Part shown: piece by piece, positions 34,395 through 43,577 of the stretch
How the letters are laid out: each line of letters starts with the position of its first letter
Position numbering within the stretch: the first letter of the stretch is position 1
From: Streptomyces hoynatensis
GTDB lineage: Bacteria > Actinomycetota > Actinomycetes > Streptomycetales > Streptomycetaceae
NCBI RefSeq assembly: GCF_003626535.1
Contig: NZ_RBAL01000023.1
Span: 31,956 to 95,955 of the forward strand
DNA: 64,000 bases
Direction of reading: 5' to 3'
Notes under the pieces: generated by a model
Databases searched by the model: none
What the model saw: the letters and a program-made list of their open reading frames with translations, nothing else
What the model was told of the DNA's origin: nothing
Made by a program: the position numbers and the translations under genes

Positions 34395-34570
34395 TAACAC
34401 GCTATCAGCAACAAGCCGCGCCTGCCCCGCGCCGCCCCGCTCCGCGGGCGGCCCCGCGGGCGGCCCGGCGGGACCCGGGCATGTCGCGAACGTCACGGCC
34501 GGAGGCGGCGGCGGGTCGGCTAACGTCGAGGAGCCGGCCAAAACGCCTCGTCACGCCAGGGAGTTGCCTC

Positions 34571-35143
34571 ATGAGCACCGCCGTTCTCGCCGACCTCGTG
34601 CCCGCCGCCACCCTGCCGAGGGCCCGGGTGCGGGACGCCGCGCTGATCGTCGGCGGAGCCGCGCTGACCGGCGCGGCCGCCCAGCTGTCCCTCCCCGTCC
34701 CCGGCTCCCCGGTCCCCGTCACCGGGCAGACCTTCGCCGCCCTGCTCGTCGGCGCCTCGCTCGGCACCGGCCGCGGCCTGCTGTCGATGCTGCTGTACAC
34801 GCTGGCCGGGGTCGCCGGCGCGCCCTGGTTCGCCGAGGGCTCCTCCGGCTCGGGCGCCCCCTCCTTCGGCTACGTCATCGGCATGACCGTGGCCGCGGCC
34901 CTCGTCGGCGCCCTCGCCCGCCGCGGCGGCGACCGCACCGCCCTGCGCACCGTCGGCACCATGGCCGTGGGCACCGCCGTCATCTACGCCTTCGGCGTGA
35001 CCTACCTCGCCCTGGACACCGGCATGTCGGCCGCGGCCGCCGTGGACGCGGGCCTGACGCCCTTCCTGTTCGGCGACGCCCTCAAGGCCGCCCTCGCCAT
35101 GGGCGCCCTGCCCGCCGCCTGGCGCCTGGCCGGGCGGGCCTGA
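34571..35143 (+). CDS. bioY: BioY biotin transporter (ECF substrate-binding subunit)
   Basis: Integral membrane biotin-binding protein of 190 residues with about six hydrophobic helices. Family marks are LPVPGSPVPVTGQTFAALLVGASLG (about 40-65), LLYTLAGVAGAPWFAEGSSG (75-95) and FGDALKAALA near the end. No ECF ATPase or EcfT gene is adjacent; solitary BioY proteins exist. Divergent from sodF. The rpiB gene follows 28 bases later, so they may be co-transcribed. Confidence 0.92.
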   Translation: MSTAVLADLVPAATLPRARVRDAALIVGGAALTGAAAQLSLPVPGSPVPVTGQTFAALLVGASLGTGRGLLSMLLYTLAGVAGAPWFAEGSSGSGAPSFGYVIGMTVAAALVGALARRGGDRTALRTVGTMAVGTAVIYAFGVTYLALDTGMSAAAAVDAGLTPFLFGDALKAALAMGALPAAWRLAGRA

Positions 35144-35171
35144 GAAAAAGCCGCATGACAGACTCGGGGGC

Positions 35172-35648
35172 ATGCGCGTCTACCTCGGTTCCGACCACGC
35201 CGGTTACGAACTCAAGGCCCACCTGATCGACTGGCTCTCCGGCCACGGCCACGAGCCGGTCGACTGCGGCCCGCACGCCTTCGACGCGGACGACGACTAC
35301 CCGCCCTTCTGCCTGCGCGCCGCCGAGCGCACCGCGGCCGACCCCGGTGCGCTCGGCGTCGTCATCGGCGGCTCGGGCAACGGCGAGGCCATCGCGGCCA
35401 ACAAGGTCAAGGGCGTGCGCTGCGCACTCGCCTGGAGCGAGGAGACCGCGCGCCTCGGCCGCGAGCACAACGACGCCAACGTGCTCAGCGTCGGCGCCCG
35501 CATGCACAGCACCGACGAGGCCACCTCCTTCGTCGCGGTCTTCCTCACCACCGCCTACTCGGGGGCCGGGCGGCACAGCCGCCGCATCGACATGCTCACC
35601 GCCTACGAGACCGAGGGCATCCTGCCCCCGCTGCCCGACGGGAACTGA
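35172..35648 (+). CDS. rpiB: Ribose-5-phosphate isomerase B
   Basis: Interconverts ribose 5-phosphate and ribulose 5-phosphate in the pentose phosphate pathway. 158 residues; the LacAB/RpiB fold begins MRVYLGSDHAGYELK. The active-site loop GGSGNGEAIAANKVKG (about 65-80) and the helix AWSEETARLGREHNDANVLSVG (about 85-107) are conserved. The C-terminus is typical. The Nei-type glycosylase gene starts 7 bases after the stop, indicating an operon. Confidence 0.93.
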   Translation: MRVYLGSDHAGYELKAHLIDWLSGHGHEPVDCGPHAFDADDDYPPFCLRAAERTAADPGALGVVIGGSGNGEAIAANKVKGVRCALAWSEETARLGREHNDANVLSVGARMHSTDEATSFVAVFLTTAYSGAGRHSRRIDMLTAYETEGILPPLPDGN

Positions 35649-35655
35649 CCGCGGG

Positions 35656-36534
35656 ATGCCGGAAGGCCACACCATCCACCACCTGGCGGCGCGGTTCGAG
35701 GCCGCCTTCGGCGGCGGCCGGCCGGTGCGGGTGGACAGCCCCCAGGGCAGGTTCGCCGAGGGCGCCGCCCTCCTCGACGGGCTGCCCCTGACGGCCGCCC
35801 AGGCACACGGCAAGCACCTGTTCCTCGGCTTCGGCGACCCGGCGGCCACCGGCTGGGTCCACATCCACCTCGGCCTGTACGGCAAGGTCGCCTTCGGCAG
35901 CGGCACCGCGCCCGCCCCGGTGGGCCAGGTCAGGCTCAGGCTCGCGAGCGCCGAGGGCTACGCCGAGTTGCGCGGCCCGAACGCCTGCGCCCTCGTCGCC
36001 GAGGAGGAGCGGCTCGCCATCGCCGCCAGGCTCGGCCCCGACCCGCTGCGCCCCGACGCCGACCCGGAACGCGCCTGGCGCCGCCTCGCCGCCGCCCGCA
36101 CCAGCCTCGCCGCCCTGCTGATGGACCAGAAGGTGATCGCGGGGGCCGGCAACGTGTACCGGGCCGAGGTCCTCTTCCGGCAGGGCATCGACCCCTACCT
36201 CCCCGGCCGCGCCCTCGGCCGCGCCGCCTGGGAGGCCCTCTGGGCCGACCTCGCCGCCCTGATGCGCGAGGGCGCCAGGCACAACCGCATCGACACCGTC
36301 AGGCCCGAGCACACCCCCGAGGCCATGGGCCGCCCGCCCCGCGTGGACGACCACGGCGGGGAGGTCTACGTCTACCGCAGGGCCGGGCAGCCCTGCCTGG
36401 TGTGCGGCACCGAGGTGCGCACCGCCACCCTCGCCGCCCGCAACCTCTTCTGGTGCCCCGCCTGTCAGCCGCCCGGGGCCCAGGGCGCGCCCAACAGCCG
36501 CCCCGGCAAACGAACTTCCGCCGAATCACGCTGA
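35656..36534 (+). CDS. Fpg/Nei-family DNA glycosylase
   Basis: Base-excision-repair glycosylase/AP lyase, 292 residues. After Met, the mature N-terminus PEGHTIHHLA provides the catalytic Pro and Glu of the Nei subfamily. The helix-two-turn-helix KVIAGAGNVYRAEVLFRQGIDP (about 155-180) and a C-terminal zinc finger CLVC...CPAC (about 255-275) bind DNA. The tail past the finger is rich in Pro and Ser. Found 7 bases after rpiB, probably in the same transcript. Confidence 0.9.
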   Translation: MPEGHTIHHLAARFEAAFGGGRPVRVDSPQGRFAEGAALLDGLPLTAAQAHGKHLFLGFGDPAATGWVHIHLGLYGKVAFGSGTAPAPVGQVRLRLASAEGYAELRGPNACALVAEEERLAIAARLGPDPLRPDADPERAWRRLAAARTSLAALLMDQKVIAGAGNVYRAEVLFRQGIDPYLPGRALGRAAWEALWADLAALMREGARHNRIDTVRPEHTPEAMGRPPRVDDHGGEVYVYRRAGQPCLVCGTEVRTATLAARNLFWCPACQPPGAQGAPNSRPGKRTSAESR

Positions 36535-36633
36535 GTTGGCGCGTTTGTCGGCCGCTGACCGTATGCTCTGGCCTCACCAGGGGCGTGTCGGGGCGGTGAG
36601 GGCGGGGTGCTGATGCGAGCGTGGGCGGCGGCG

Positions 36634-37863
36634 TCAGAAGCCGAAGGGCAGCCAGGGAGCCACCGGGCTGCCGAACGCGGTGGCGGCGGGCGCGAGCGTG
36701 CCCTTCCGCACCTCGGACACCTGCCCGGCCGCCGCCAGCGCCGCAAGCGAGGTGCCGCCGAGATGGGCGGCGCCCAGGGCCCGGACCGAGACCCGCAGGT
36801 CCGGCGCGTCCCCGGTCCGCTCGCACACCGCCCCCTTGGGCCCGCCGCACAGCCGCCACCGCCCCGCGTTCCACGGGCAGAACTCGTCGGCGACCTCAAG
36901 CACGACGTCCACCTCGGCGGCATAGGCCCGGGCGGCCAGGGCCGCGCCGACGTCCACCAGCCGCAGGTGCAGCCGGTCCACCAGCCGCGGGCGGCAGCGG
37001 CGCGGGTCGGAGACCAGGCTCAGCAGCGGGTCGTCCACCGGCCGGTTCCGCAGGGACACCGTCGCCATCAGGTCGATGCCGCACAGGTAGCGCAACAGCG
37101 CCGCGTACGCCGCCGGATCGGCCGCGTCCAGGTGCCGCACCAGCACCCGCCCCTTCGGCACCGTCTCCTCCCAGGAGGGCTTCAGGGCGAAGCGGGCGTA
37201 CCCGGCGAGTTCGCCGTCCCGCTCGGCCAGCACGCAGCGCAGCGCGGAGGCGCCCTCCCGCTCGCCCGGCGGGTCGAGCACCATCAGCCGCGCCCAGCGC
37301 GTGTCCCGGTGCACCATCCCCGGCCGCCCCGGCACCAGCCGCGCGTACAGCTCCTCGCAGCGGTCAAGCACCGCCGCCGGCTCCTCCACCCGCAGCCGCA
37401 GCCCGTCCGTCCCCGGCGGCTCCGCGACGGTCACGTGGACCGTCTCGATGTCCGCCTGCAGGGCGTGCGCCGCCGTGCCGTAGCCGAAGCGGCCGTAGAT
37501 CCCCGCCTCGGAGGCGGTCAGCACCGCCAGCGGCTCGCCGCGCTCGCGGCAGTCGTCAAGTTCCCGCCGCATCAGCTGCCGCAGGATTCCCCGCCTGCGG
37601 TGGGTGGCCGCGACGTGGACCATCGTCACCCCCGCCGCGGGCGCCGGCCTCCCGCCCGGCAGGTTGATCCGCAGCGGGAAGGCGCTGGCCGAGCCGACGA
37701 TCCGGTCGGCGTCCCAGACCGCGATCGACCGCTCCGGCTGGATCAACTCCCGCCACAGGGCCCGCTCTTCCTCGGACTCCAGCACGCCGCCGAAGGCCCA
37801 TTCCACCGCGCGGTACCACGCCTGGAGGTCGGACTCGCCGAGTTCCCGCAATTCGATCGTCAT
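36634..37863 (-). CDS. Eis-like GNAT acetyltransferase
   Basis: A 409-residue protein with a tandem plan typical of Eis: an N-terminal GNAT domain with the acetyl-CoA loop MVHVAATHRRRGILRQLM (about 80-98), a second GNAT-like region, and a C-terminal SCP2-like domain (about 290-409) ending with Phe, whose carboxylate acts as a base in Eis. In mycobacteria, Eis modifies aminoglycosides at several amines; the natural substrate here is not known. ATG 37863 is used. Divergent from the SpoIIE-type phosphatase. Confidence 0.87.
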   Translation of the reverse strand: MTIELRELGESDLQAWYRAVEWAFGGVLESEEERALWRELIQPERSIAVWDADRIVGSASAFPLRINLPGGRPAPAAGVTMVHVAATHRRRGILRQLMRRELDDCRERGEPLAVLTASEAGIYGRFGYGTAAHALQADIETVHVTVAEPPGTDGLRLRVEEPAAVLDRCEELYARLVPGRPGMVHRDTRWARLMVLDPPGEREGASALRCVLAERDGELAGYARFALKPSWEETVPKGRVLVRHLDAADPAAYAALLRYLCGIDLMATVSLRNRPVDDPLLSLVSDPRRCRPRLVDRLHLRLVDVGAALAARAYAAEVDVVLEVADEFCPWNAGRWRLCGGPKGAVCERTGDAPDLRVSVRALGAAHLGGTSLAALAAAGQVSEVRKGTLAPAATAFGSPVAPWLPFGF

Positions 37864-37990
37864 GCACACAGCACTACCAGGGCACACCCGCGCGAGCGAC
37901 GCAATTTCGGCGCCTTGCCGCACGCCTGCCCCCCGCGGGGCGCGGCGGGGGTTCGACGCGCCGCCGAACGGGTGGATAGGGTCCCAGGTC

Positions 37991-39145
37991 ATGGCACGCG
38001 GCACTAGCACGGCACCCAGGGCGGACCGGTGGCACCGGGCGCGCAAGGCCGTGCACCGCGCCCGCACCGGCCTGCGCCGTTCCGCCGTGGACTACTTCCG
38101 CGGCGACGGCTCGGACTGGCTGGCCTTCGCCGCCCTGCTGCTGACCGTGCCGCTGTTCGGCGGCGCCACCGTGGCCTGGCCCGACTGGTGCCCGCCCGAG
38201 TCGCTGGTGCTTTCGCTGGTCGCCGGCGGCCTGCTGCTCCGCCCGGCCAGCCTCCTCGGCCTGTACGCGGTGGTGGCCACGGCGCTCGTGCTGGAGACCG
38301 TGATCGTGGACGCCGACGGCAGGGTCGCCGACCCGGTCACCCCCGGCAGCATCCTGGTCGTCGCGAGCGTCGCCCTCAGCGGCCTGCTGATAGCCCAGTT
38401 CCGCAGCCGCGTCGGCGTGCCCTGGCGGCGCGGCGGCACGATGCTCTTCGACCTGCGCGAGCGCATCAGGGCGCAGAGCGCGCTGCCGCCCCTGCCGCGC
38501 GGCTGGCACCGGGACATGTCGCTGCGCCCGGCCGGCGGGCAGTCGTTCTCCGGCGACTTCGTGGTCGCCACCAGGACCGGCCCCGGCCGCCGCACCCTGG
38601 AGGTGGTGCTCGCCGACGTCTCGGGCAAGGGCATGGACGCCGCCTCCAGGTCGCTGCTGCTCTCCGGCGCCTTCGGCGGCCTCCTCGGCTCCCTCCCGCC
38701 GCACGCCTTCCTGCCCGCCGCCAACGGCTACCTGCTGCGGCAGAGTTGGGACGAGGGCTTCGCGACGGCCGTGCACCTCGTGCTCGACCTGGACACCGGC
38801 GACTACGAGCTGCTGTCCGCGGGCCACCTGCCCGGGGTCCAGTTCAACGCGGGCGCCGGCCGCTGGCAGGAGATCGCCGCGGTGGGCCCGCTGCTCGGCG
38901 TCTACGACGGCGCCGAGTTCCACCCGGCCAAGGGCACGCTGCGGCCAGGCGACGTGCTGATGCTCTTCACCGACGGCCTGGTCGAGCGGTCGGGCCGCGA
39001 CCTGTCCGAGGGGATCGACCGGCTCACCGGCGAGGCGGACCGCTACGTGGCCACCGGCTTCCGCGGGGCCGCCTGGCACCTGATCGAGGCGGTCGCCAAG
39101 GACGTCAACGACGACCGCGCGCTGCTGCTCATCGGCCGGGAGTGA
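37991..39145 (+). CDS. Membrane-bound SpoIIE/PP2C-type serine phosphatase
   Basis: A 384-residue protein with a basic N-terminus, three hydrophobic helices (about 45-130) and a cytoplasmic SpoIIE domain (about 165-384). Metal-binding signatures are SFSGDFVV (about 193), VVLADVSGKGMDAA (about 210-223), LMLFTDGLVE (about 320-330) and the final DDRALLLI. Such phosphatases act on anti-anti-sigma factors; many streptomycete paralogues exist. No partner anti-sigma genes are adjacent. The membrane anchor suggests signal input at the envelope. Confidence 0.88.
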   Translation: MARGTSTAPRADRWHRARKAVHRARTGLRRSAVDYFRGDGSDWLAFAALLLTVPLFGGATVAWPDWCPPESLVLSLVAGGLLLRPASLLGLYAVVATALVLETVIVDADGRVADPVTPGSILVVASVALSGLLIAQFRSRVGVPWRRGGTMLFDLRERIRAQSALPPLPRGWHRDMSLRPAGGQSFSGDFVVATRTGPGRRTLEVVLADVSGKGMDAASRSLLLSGAFGGLLGSLPPHAFLPAANGYLLRQSWDEGFATAVHLVLDLDTGDYELLSAGHLPGVQFNAGAGRWQEIAAVGPLLGVYDGAEFHPAKGTLRPGDVLMLFTDGLVERSGRDLSEGIDRLTGEADRYVATGFRGAAWHLIEAVAKDVNDDRALLLIGRE

Positions 39146-39339
39146 CGCGGAGGGCGGCCTGGGCCGACGCGCGGCGGGCGGCCGGGGTGATCACCCGCAG
39201 GGGGCGGATCGCCTTCGCCGGGCGTGGCCCGCGCGCCGCGCGCCCCCGTGCAGGCCCGGCCGCCTTCGCCCCGGCCGCGGGGCGCCGCCGCGGCGCCGCC
39301 CGGCTGGGCCGATCGGCGGCCCGCCGGCCGCGGCGCCGG

Positions 39340-40629
39340 ATGCGGGGCGGCGCCCGGTGGCCTTGGCTCGGTGGCATGACCGCCCTTCCCCCGCCCCTGT
39401 CCCTGGTGGGCGCCCCGCTCCTGGCCGCCCTCCTCATAACGCGACCCGCCGCCCTGCCCCCCGCCTCCGCCGCCTCCCCGGAACCGGCGCCCGCCCCCGC
39501 GACGGCCGGCACCCCCGTGGCGCAGGCACCGCCGGGGCCGCCGGGGCCGCTTGGGCACGGCCCGAACGGCGCATGGCCTGCCCTCGCGCGCCCCTTCGGA
39601 CCTCCAACGCATCAACTCCCCGCGCCACCGGCTCCGTTCAACCGGTTCGCCCCGGCCGATCCGCTCGCTCCGGCCGATCCGCTCGCCCCCTTCGAACCGG
39701 CCGGACCCGAGGAGGCCCCCCAGCCGCCCGGCCCTTGGGAGGCGGCCGCCCCGCCCGCCCCCGCCGGCCCGGGCGACCCGGCGGAAGGGGCCCTCGCCGC
39801 CGTGCCGCCCGGCCCGTTCGACCTGTTCGCCCCGCCGGGACCCGTGGCCCCGCCCGGCGCGTTCGCCGTCCCGGACGGGGAGTTCGACCCGACGGACCCG
39901 CTCGGCCTGCTCGGCCCGCCCGCGCCCCCCACCCCGCCGGGGAACCCCCCGCCGCTCCCCCCGCCCGCCGCGGACCCGGGATGCGCGCCGGAGGAAGGGC
40001 CGCTGGAGGAGGGGGCGGCGGAGGAGGGGGCGGCGGGCCCGCCCCCGGCGCCCGCGGCGGGCGCACCGCCGCCGCTCACGCCGCTCCCCACGTGGGAGGC
40101 GCCCCCCTGGTTCGCCGCGCTCCCGCCCGCAGGCGAGGCCGCAGCGGAGGGGGCAGGCTGCGGGTTCCGGCCCGGCGATCCGGCCGCGGGAACCCCCTGG
40201 GACGCGCCGGTCACCGGGCCCGGGGCCTGGCGCGCCCCGGTGACCGGCTTCCCGGTCTCCGCCGCGTACGGCACCCCGGGCTCCTGGGCCGCGGGCCACC
40301 ACACGGGCGTGGACTTCGCCGCCCCGGCCGGCACCCCGGTGCACGCCGCGGGCCCCGGCGTCGTCGAACAGGCCGGGCCCGCCGGCGACTACGGCAAGGC
40401 CGTGCTGCTGCGGATGGAGGACGGCACCTACACGCTGTACGCCCACCTGTCACGGATCGGCGTCGCGGAGGGAGAGGGGGTCACCGCGGACACGGTGCTC
40501 GGCGACTCGGGCAACACCGGCAACAGCACGGGGCCACACCTGCACTTCGAGGTCAGGTCACACCCCGGCTACGGCTCCGACCTCGACCCGGAGGCGTACC
40601 TGACCGGCCACGGCGCGGCGGGCCTCTGA
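39340..40629 (+). CDS. Secreted M23-family peptidase with long Pro-rich spacer
   Basis: A predicted cell-wall-active zinc peptidase. The N-terminal signal sequence is followed by about 220 residues of Pro/Ala/Gly-rich text (for example APADPLAPADPLAPFEPAGP), which probably spans the wall. The M23 domain at the end has H321xxxD325 (HTGVDFAAP) and H400-L-H402 (HLHFEV), the three zinc ligands and the catalytic His. Start choice: ATG 39340 gives the positive charges expected of a signal peptide (MRGGARWPWLGG), while ATG 39376 lacks them; neither has a clear ribosome binding site. Probably acts in peptidoglycan remodelling. Confidence 0.82.
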   Translation: MRGGARWPWLGGMTALPPPLSLVGAPLLAALLITRPAALPPASAASPEPAPAPATAGTPVAQAPPGPPGPLGHGPNGAWPALARPFGPPTHQLPAPPAPFNRFAPADPLAPADPLAPFEPAGPEEAPQPPGPWEAAAPPAPAGPGDPAEGALAAVPPGPFDLFAPPGPVAPPGAFAVPDGEFDPTDPLGLLGPPAPPTPPGNPPPLPPPAADPGCAPEEGPLEEGAAEEGAAGPPPAPAAGAPPPLTPLPTWEAPPWFAALPPAGEAAAEGAGCGFRPGDPAAGTPWDAPVTGPGAWRAPVTGFPVSAAYGTPGSWAAGHHTGVDFAAPAGTPVHAAGPGVVEQAGPAGDYGKAVLLRMEDGTYTLYAHLSRIGVAEGEGVTADTVLGDSGNTGNSTGPHLHFEVRSHPGYGSDLDPEAYLTGHGAAGL

Positions 40630-40652
40630 GCGGCGGGGGCGGGGGGCGGCCC

Positions 40653-41822
40653 TCACCCGGCCCGCCCCTGCCCGGCGGGCTGCCCCACCCGCGTCGCCTC
40701 GTGCGTGAAGGCCCAGTCCATCCGCGGCTCCACCAGGTAGTGGAAGACCCGCCGGACCGGCCCGGTGCACAGGGCCGTCATCAGCACCGCGGCGATCAGC
40801 GTGATCACCACCCGGCCGCCCGGGGAGTCGGCGCCCGGCGCCTCGTACCAGCCCCACCAGCGCGAGCCCTGGATGAAGAAGCCGTGCAGCAGGTAGCCGT
40901 AGATGGTCCCGGCCCCCAGGGCGGTGAACCACATCCGGCGGCCGGGCACCAGAGCCAGGAAGCAGGCCGTCAGCAGCAGGCCGCAGCCGAACAGCGCCAG
41001 GCTCAGCAGCACGCCGGCCCACGGCTCGGCGCCCATCTCCTGGGCGCTGCTGGTCCGGTAGAACCAGCCCGCGTCGACGTGCGGGGCCGCCCAGTACGCC
41101 AGGCCGAGCGCCACCGGCAGCAGCACGGCCGCCGCCACCCGTGCCCCGGGGCGGCGCACCAGTTCGAAGTGCTCCCGGCGCAGCTGCAGGCCGAGCACGA
41201 AGTACGGCAGCAGTTGCAGGATGCGCTGCAGGTTGAGGTCGCTCCCGATGTGCGGGGACACGGACCCCACCGCGGCGATCCCGAGCGCCACCGGCAGCGG
41301 CCGGCGGACGATGCGCCACACCGGCGCGGTGAGCCGCCACACGAAGAGCGCGACCAGGAACCAGGTGACGTAGAAGGGGTCGAGCACGCTGAGCGGGTAG
41401 TCCGGGTCCGCGTCGCCCCAGCGCTTGAAGAGGACGTAGAGCACCTCGAACACCAGGTAGGGCGCCCCGATGCCGGTGATGAGCCGCCTGAGCTGGTCGG
41501 GGCGGCCCGTGAAGCCGCGGGAGAAGTACCCGGCGATGAGGATGAACGCCGGCATGTGGAAGGCGTAGACGAACAGGTACAGCGCCGCCGCCGTCTGGGA
41601 GTCGCCGCGCATCGGGGACCAGGCGTGCCCGAGGGCGACCAGGACGATCGCCAGGTACTTGGCGTTGTCGAAGAAGGGGTCGCGCGGCTTCGGCGTCAGC
41701 TGGGCCGAACCGTCCGTGACTGCCGGTGGGGGGTCGGCCGCTGTCCCCCGCGCCGCGGACGGGGGGGCCTCTTGATTACGGACGTGCAACATTGTGCGCA
41801 CGATAGTACGCGCCGGTGCCAT
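40653..41822 (-). CDS. Membrane acyltransferase, family 3
   Basis: An integral membrane acyltransferase of 389 residues with about ten hydrophobic helices. The family begins with FFDNAKYLAIVLVALGHAWSP (about 50-70), including the conserved His, then FHMPAFILIAGYFSRG (about 88-103). Such proteins O-acylate sugars, lipids or antibiotics; the target here is unknown. ATG 41822 is supported by GGAGG 12 bases upstream. A Pro/Ala-rich cytoplasmic N-terminus of 45 residues precedes the helices. Confidence 0.88.
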   Translation of the reverse strand: MAPARTIVRTMLHVRNQEAPPSAARGTAADPPPAVTDGSAQLTPKPRDPFFDNAKYLAIVLVALGHAWSPMRGDSQTAAALYLFVYAFHMPAFILIAGYFSRGFTGRPDQLRRLITGIGAPYLVFEVLYVLFKRWGDADPDYPLSVLDPFYVTWFLVALFVWRLTAPVWRIVRRPLPVALGIAAVGSVSPHIGSDLNLQRILQLLPYFVLGLQLRREHFELVRRPGARVAAAVLLPVALGLAYWAAPHVDAGWFYRTSSAQEMGAEPWAGVLLSLALFGCGLLLTACFLALVPGRRMWFTALGAGTIYGYLLHGFFIQGSRWWGWYEAPGADSPGGRVVITLIAAVLMTALCTGPVRRVFHYLVEPRMDWAFTHEATRVGQPAGQGRAG

Positions 41823-42298
41823 CCGTAAATTCCGCCTCCGTTATGTCCGGGCGCTATTCGAGACGGCCCCAAGGCCCATTGCGACGTGGGGGAACGCGGG
41901 CGTGGACGACCCGAGGTCCCGCGGAATGGGGCCCACAACTGTCCCGAATCATGTGGTTTGCCCCTCATGAAAGGGGCGTATCACCTGGGGCGCGTTGTGG
42001 TCAACTCGCGCCCATTCCTTGGTAAAAGGATTCTCCCGGTGTGACCTGTGACCTTTATCGTCGCCGTCCCGCCGGGACCCGTGAATTGTGCCCGCGAACG
42101 GTCACGCCGCCTAACGGGCGGGTAACTGTCCGGCCCGGCGCGGGAGATGGGGGAGCGCCCACCTGCGCATCCGGACGGAGCGTCACCGCTCTCCCCGTCC
42201 CCCGTAGTTGATGGCACGATGGTCTCTGCGGGGGTGCGGCGGCCGTGGTCAAGCCCCTGATGGAGCAGAGGCGAACCTTCCGTAAGGTGTGATCAGTT
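41823..42298. other. Intergenic region with promoters for divergent genes
   Basis: About 475 bases with locally lower GC (around 41820-41860, 41940-42060). It must contain promoters for the acyltransferase and for the small membrane protein. No further gene or repeat was seen. Confidence 0.5.
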
Positions 42299-42517
42299 GT
42301 GGTTATCTCGTTCTCGCTGGCCCTCCTGTTCGGCGTGATCATGTTCTTCATGGTCCGTGGTGGCGTCATAAGGTGGGGCCCCGCGATCGTCGCGATCCTC
42401 TTCGGCTTCTCGCTCGCCTCGACCGGCGCCGCCGACCCCATAAACGACTTCCTCCAGTCGGTGAGCGACGGCATCAACGACGTCGACGACTCCATCAACA
42501 ACACGGACAACCCGTAA
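42299..42517 (+). CDS. Small conserved-type membrane protein
   Basis: A 72-residue protein with two hydrophobic helices (about 2-20 and 26-45) and an acidic, Asp/Asn-rich C-terminal tail (DDSINNTDNP). It starts with GTG. Small proteins of this plan occur widely in streptomycetes; I recognise no function. Monocistronic, upstream of the tRNA-Gly gene. Confidence 0.65.
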   Translation: MVISFSLALLFGVIMFFMVRGGVIRWGPAIVAILFGFSLASTGAADPINDFLQSVSDGINDVDDSINNTDNP

Positions 42518-42961
42518 CGGCTGAAATCGGTAGAACCGGCACATGCGGGCCGCCCCCGGCCCGCGGGAGGCCACGACCCCGCGCCCGCCGGTGCGTGCCG
42601 GAGCCCCTCCGGCACGCGGTCGGCCGACGGGCGAGACCGCCGCACGGCCGGTGCACGGCGCGCGGCGATGCCCCCTGCGTATGGCCGCCGCCGGGGCCCA
42701 GGCCGGCTCCAGGGCGCGCCCGCGCCCTGGAGCGCGCAATGCCGCGCGCGAGCCGGGCGTGCGAGGGCTGCCGCGAGACGTGGCGGCGGCGGAGAGATCC
42801 GGCCGGGCGCCGCGAGGGGGAGGCGCGCCTCCCGGCCCGCGTGCGTGGGGGCCGCGCAGGGGAAGAGCCGGGAAGCCCCGGCGGAGCCGGCTGCCGAACC
42901 GGGACGACAGGGAAGCCCGGAAAGACCCAGGAAGACCCGGAAAGCCCGGAAAGAACAGCAG
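42518..42961. other. Intergenic region with short purine-rich repeats
   Basis: About 440 bases without a supported gene. From 42890 to 42960 the plus strand repeats GGAAGCCCGG/GGAAAGACCC units (period 9-10). On the minus strand this is a C/T-rich tract just downstream of tRNA-Gly, possibly acting in termination. Confidence 0.5.
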
Positions 42962-43035
42962 TGGAGCGGGCGACGGGAATCGAACCCGCGTAGCTGGTTT
43001 GGAAGACCAGGGCTCTACCATTGAGCTACGCCCGC
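42962..43035 (-). tRNA. tRNA-Gly (anticodon TCC)
   Basis: On the minus strand, the acceptor GCGGGCG pairs with CGCCCGC, D-arm GCTC..GAGC, anticodon loop CTTCCAA with anticodon TCC, T-arm GGTTCGATTCC. The 3' CCA is encoded. 74 bases with CCA. Confidence 0.95.
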
Positions 43036-43375
43036 GAGCCGGAGGGCCGAGAGGCCACCGGGGCCGACGGAATGACCGGCGGCCGGCACGCACTGCATCG
43101 TAGCAGCGCCGCGGCGCACCGCCGCGGGCGGCGACGTCCGGCCCCCGCACTGCCCTCGGCTCCGCTCCCGTTCCCCTCCCACACCGCTCCACCCCCTCCT
43201 CGTTCCCCGCCGTTCCCCGCCGTTCCCCGCCGCTCCTCACCGCCGCGCATGCTCCCCCCGGCCGCCCCGGCCCGGCTCGACGCCGGCGGCGGCCGGTGCC
43301 CCGGGCGGGCGTGGACCCGGCGCCGCCCGGATCGCGCGCGGCGCTGTACGCTACGTGTCGCGTCGTGAGCCAGGA
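43036..43375. other. Spacer between divergent tRNA genes, with a tandem repeat
   Basis: About 340 bases without a gene. CGTTCCCCGC is repeated three times head to tail at 43201-43230, followed by a degenerate fourth copy. Promoters for both tRNAs should lie here. Confidence 0.5.
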
Positions 43376-43452
43376 CGGGGTGTGGCGCAGCTTGGTAGCG
43401 CGTCCGCTTTGGGAGCGGAAGGCCGTCGGTTCGAATCCGGCCACCCCGACCA
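43376..43452 (+). tRNA. tRNA-Pro (anticodon TGG)
   Basis: Acceptor CGGGGTG pairs with CACCCCG; anticodon arm TCCGC-TTTGGGA-GCGGA gives anticodon TGG; T-arm GGTTCGAATCC. The 3' CCA is encoded. 77 bases with CCA. Followed 125 bases later by tig. Confidence 0.96.
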
Positions 43453-43577
43453 CGTCCGGGACCGCGCGGCGGACCGCGTAGTATTTGAGTGGCCTGCGCG
43501 CCTGTGGTCTGCCCGCTTGCGGGGCGCCCCCAGGAACACCTCGCAACAACCCGATGTCAGCCCCAAGGAGACCGACC

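Noticed and set aside
42962..43452. tRNA genes as the attachment site of the restriction island
   Set aside because: The island at 5416-8246 is 34 kb away and no tRNA fragment was found at its edges.
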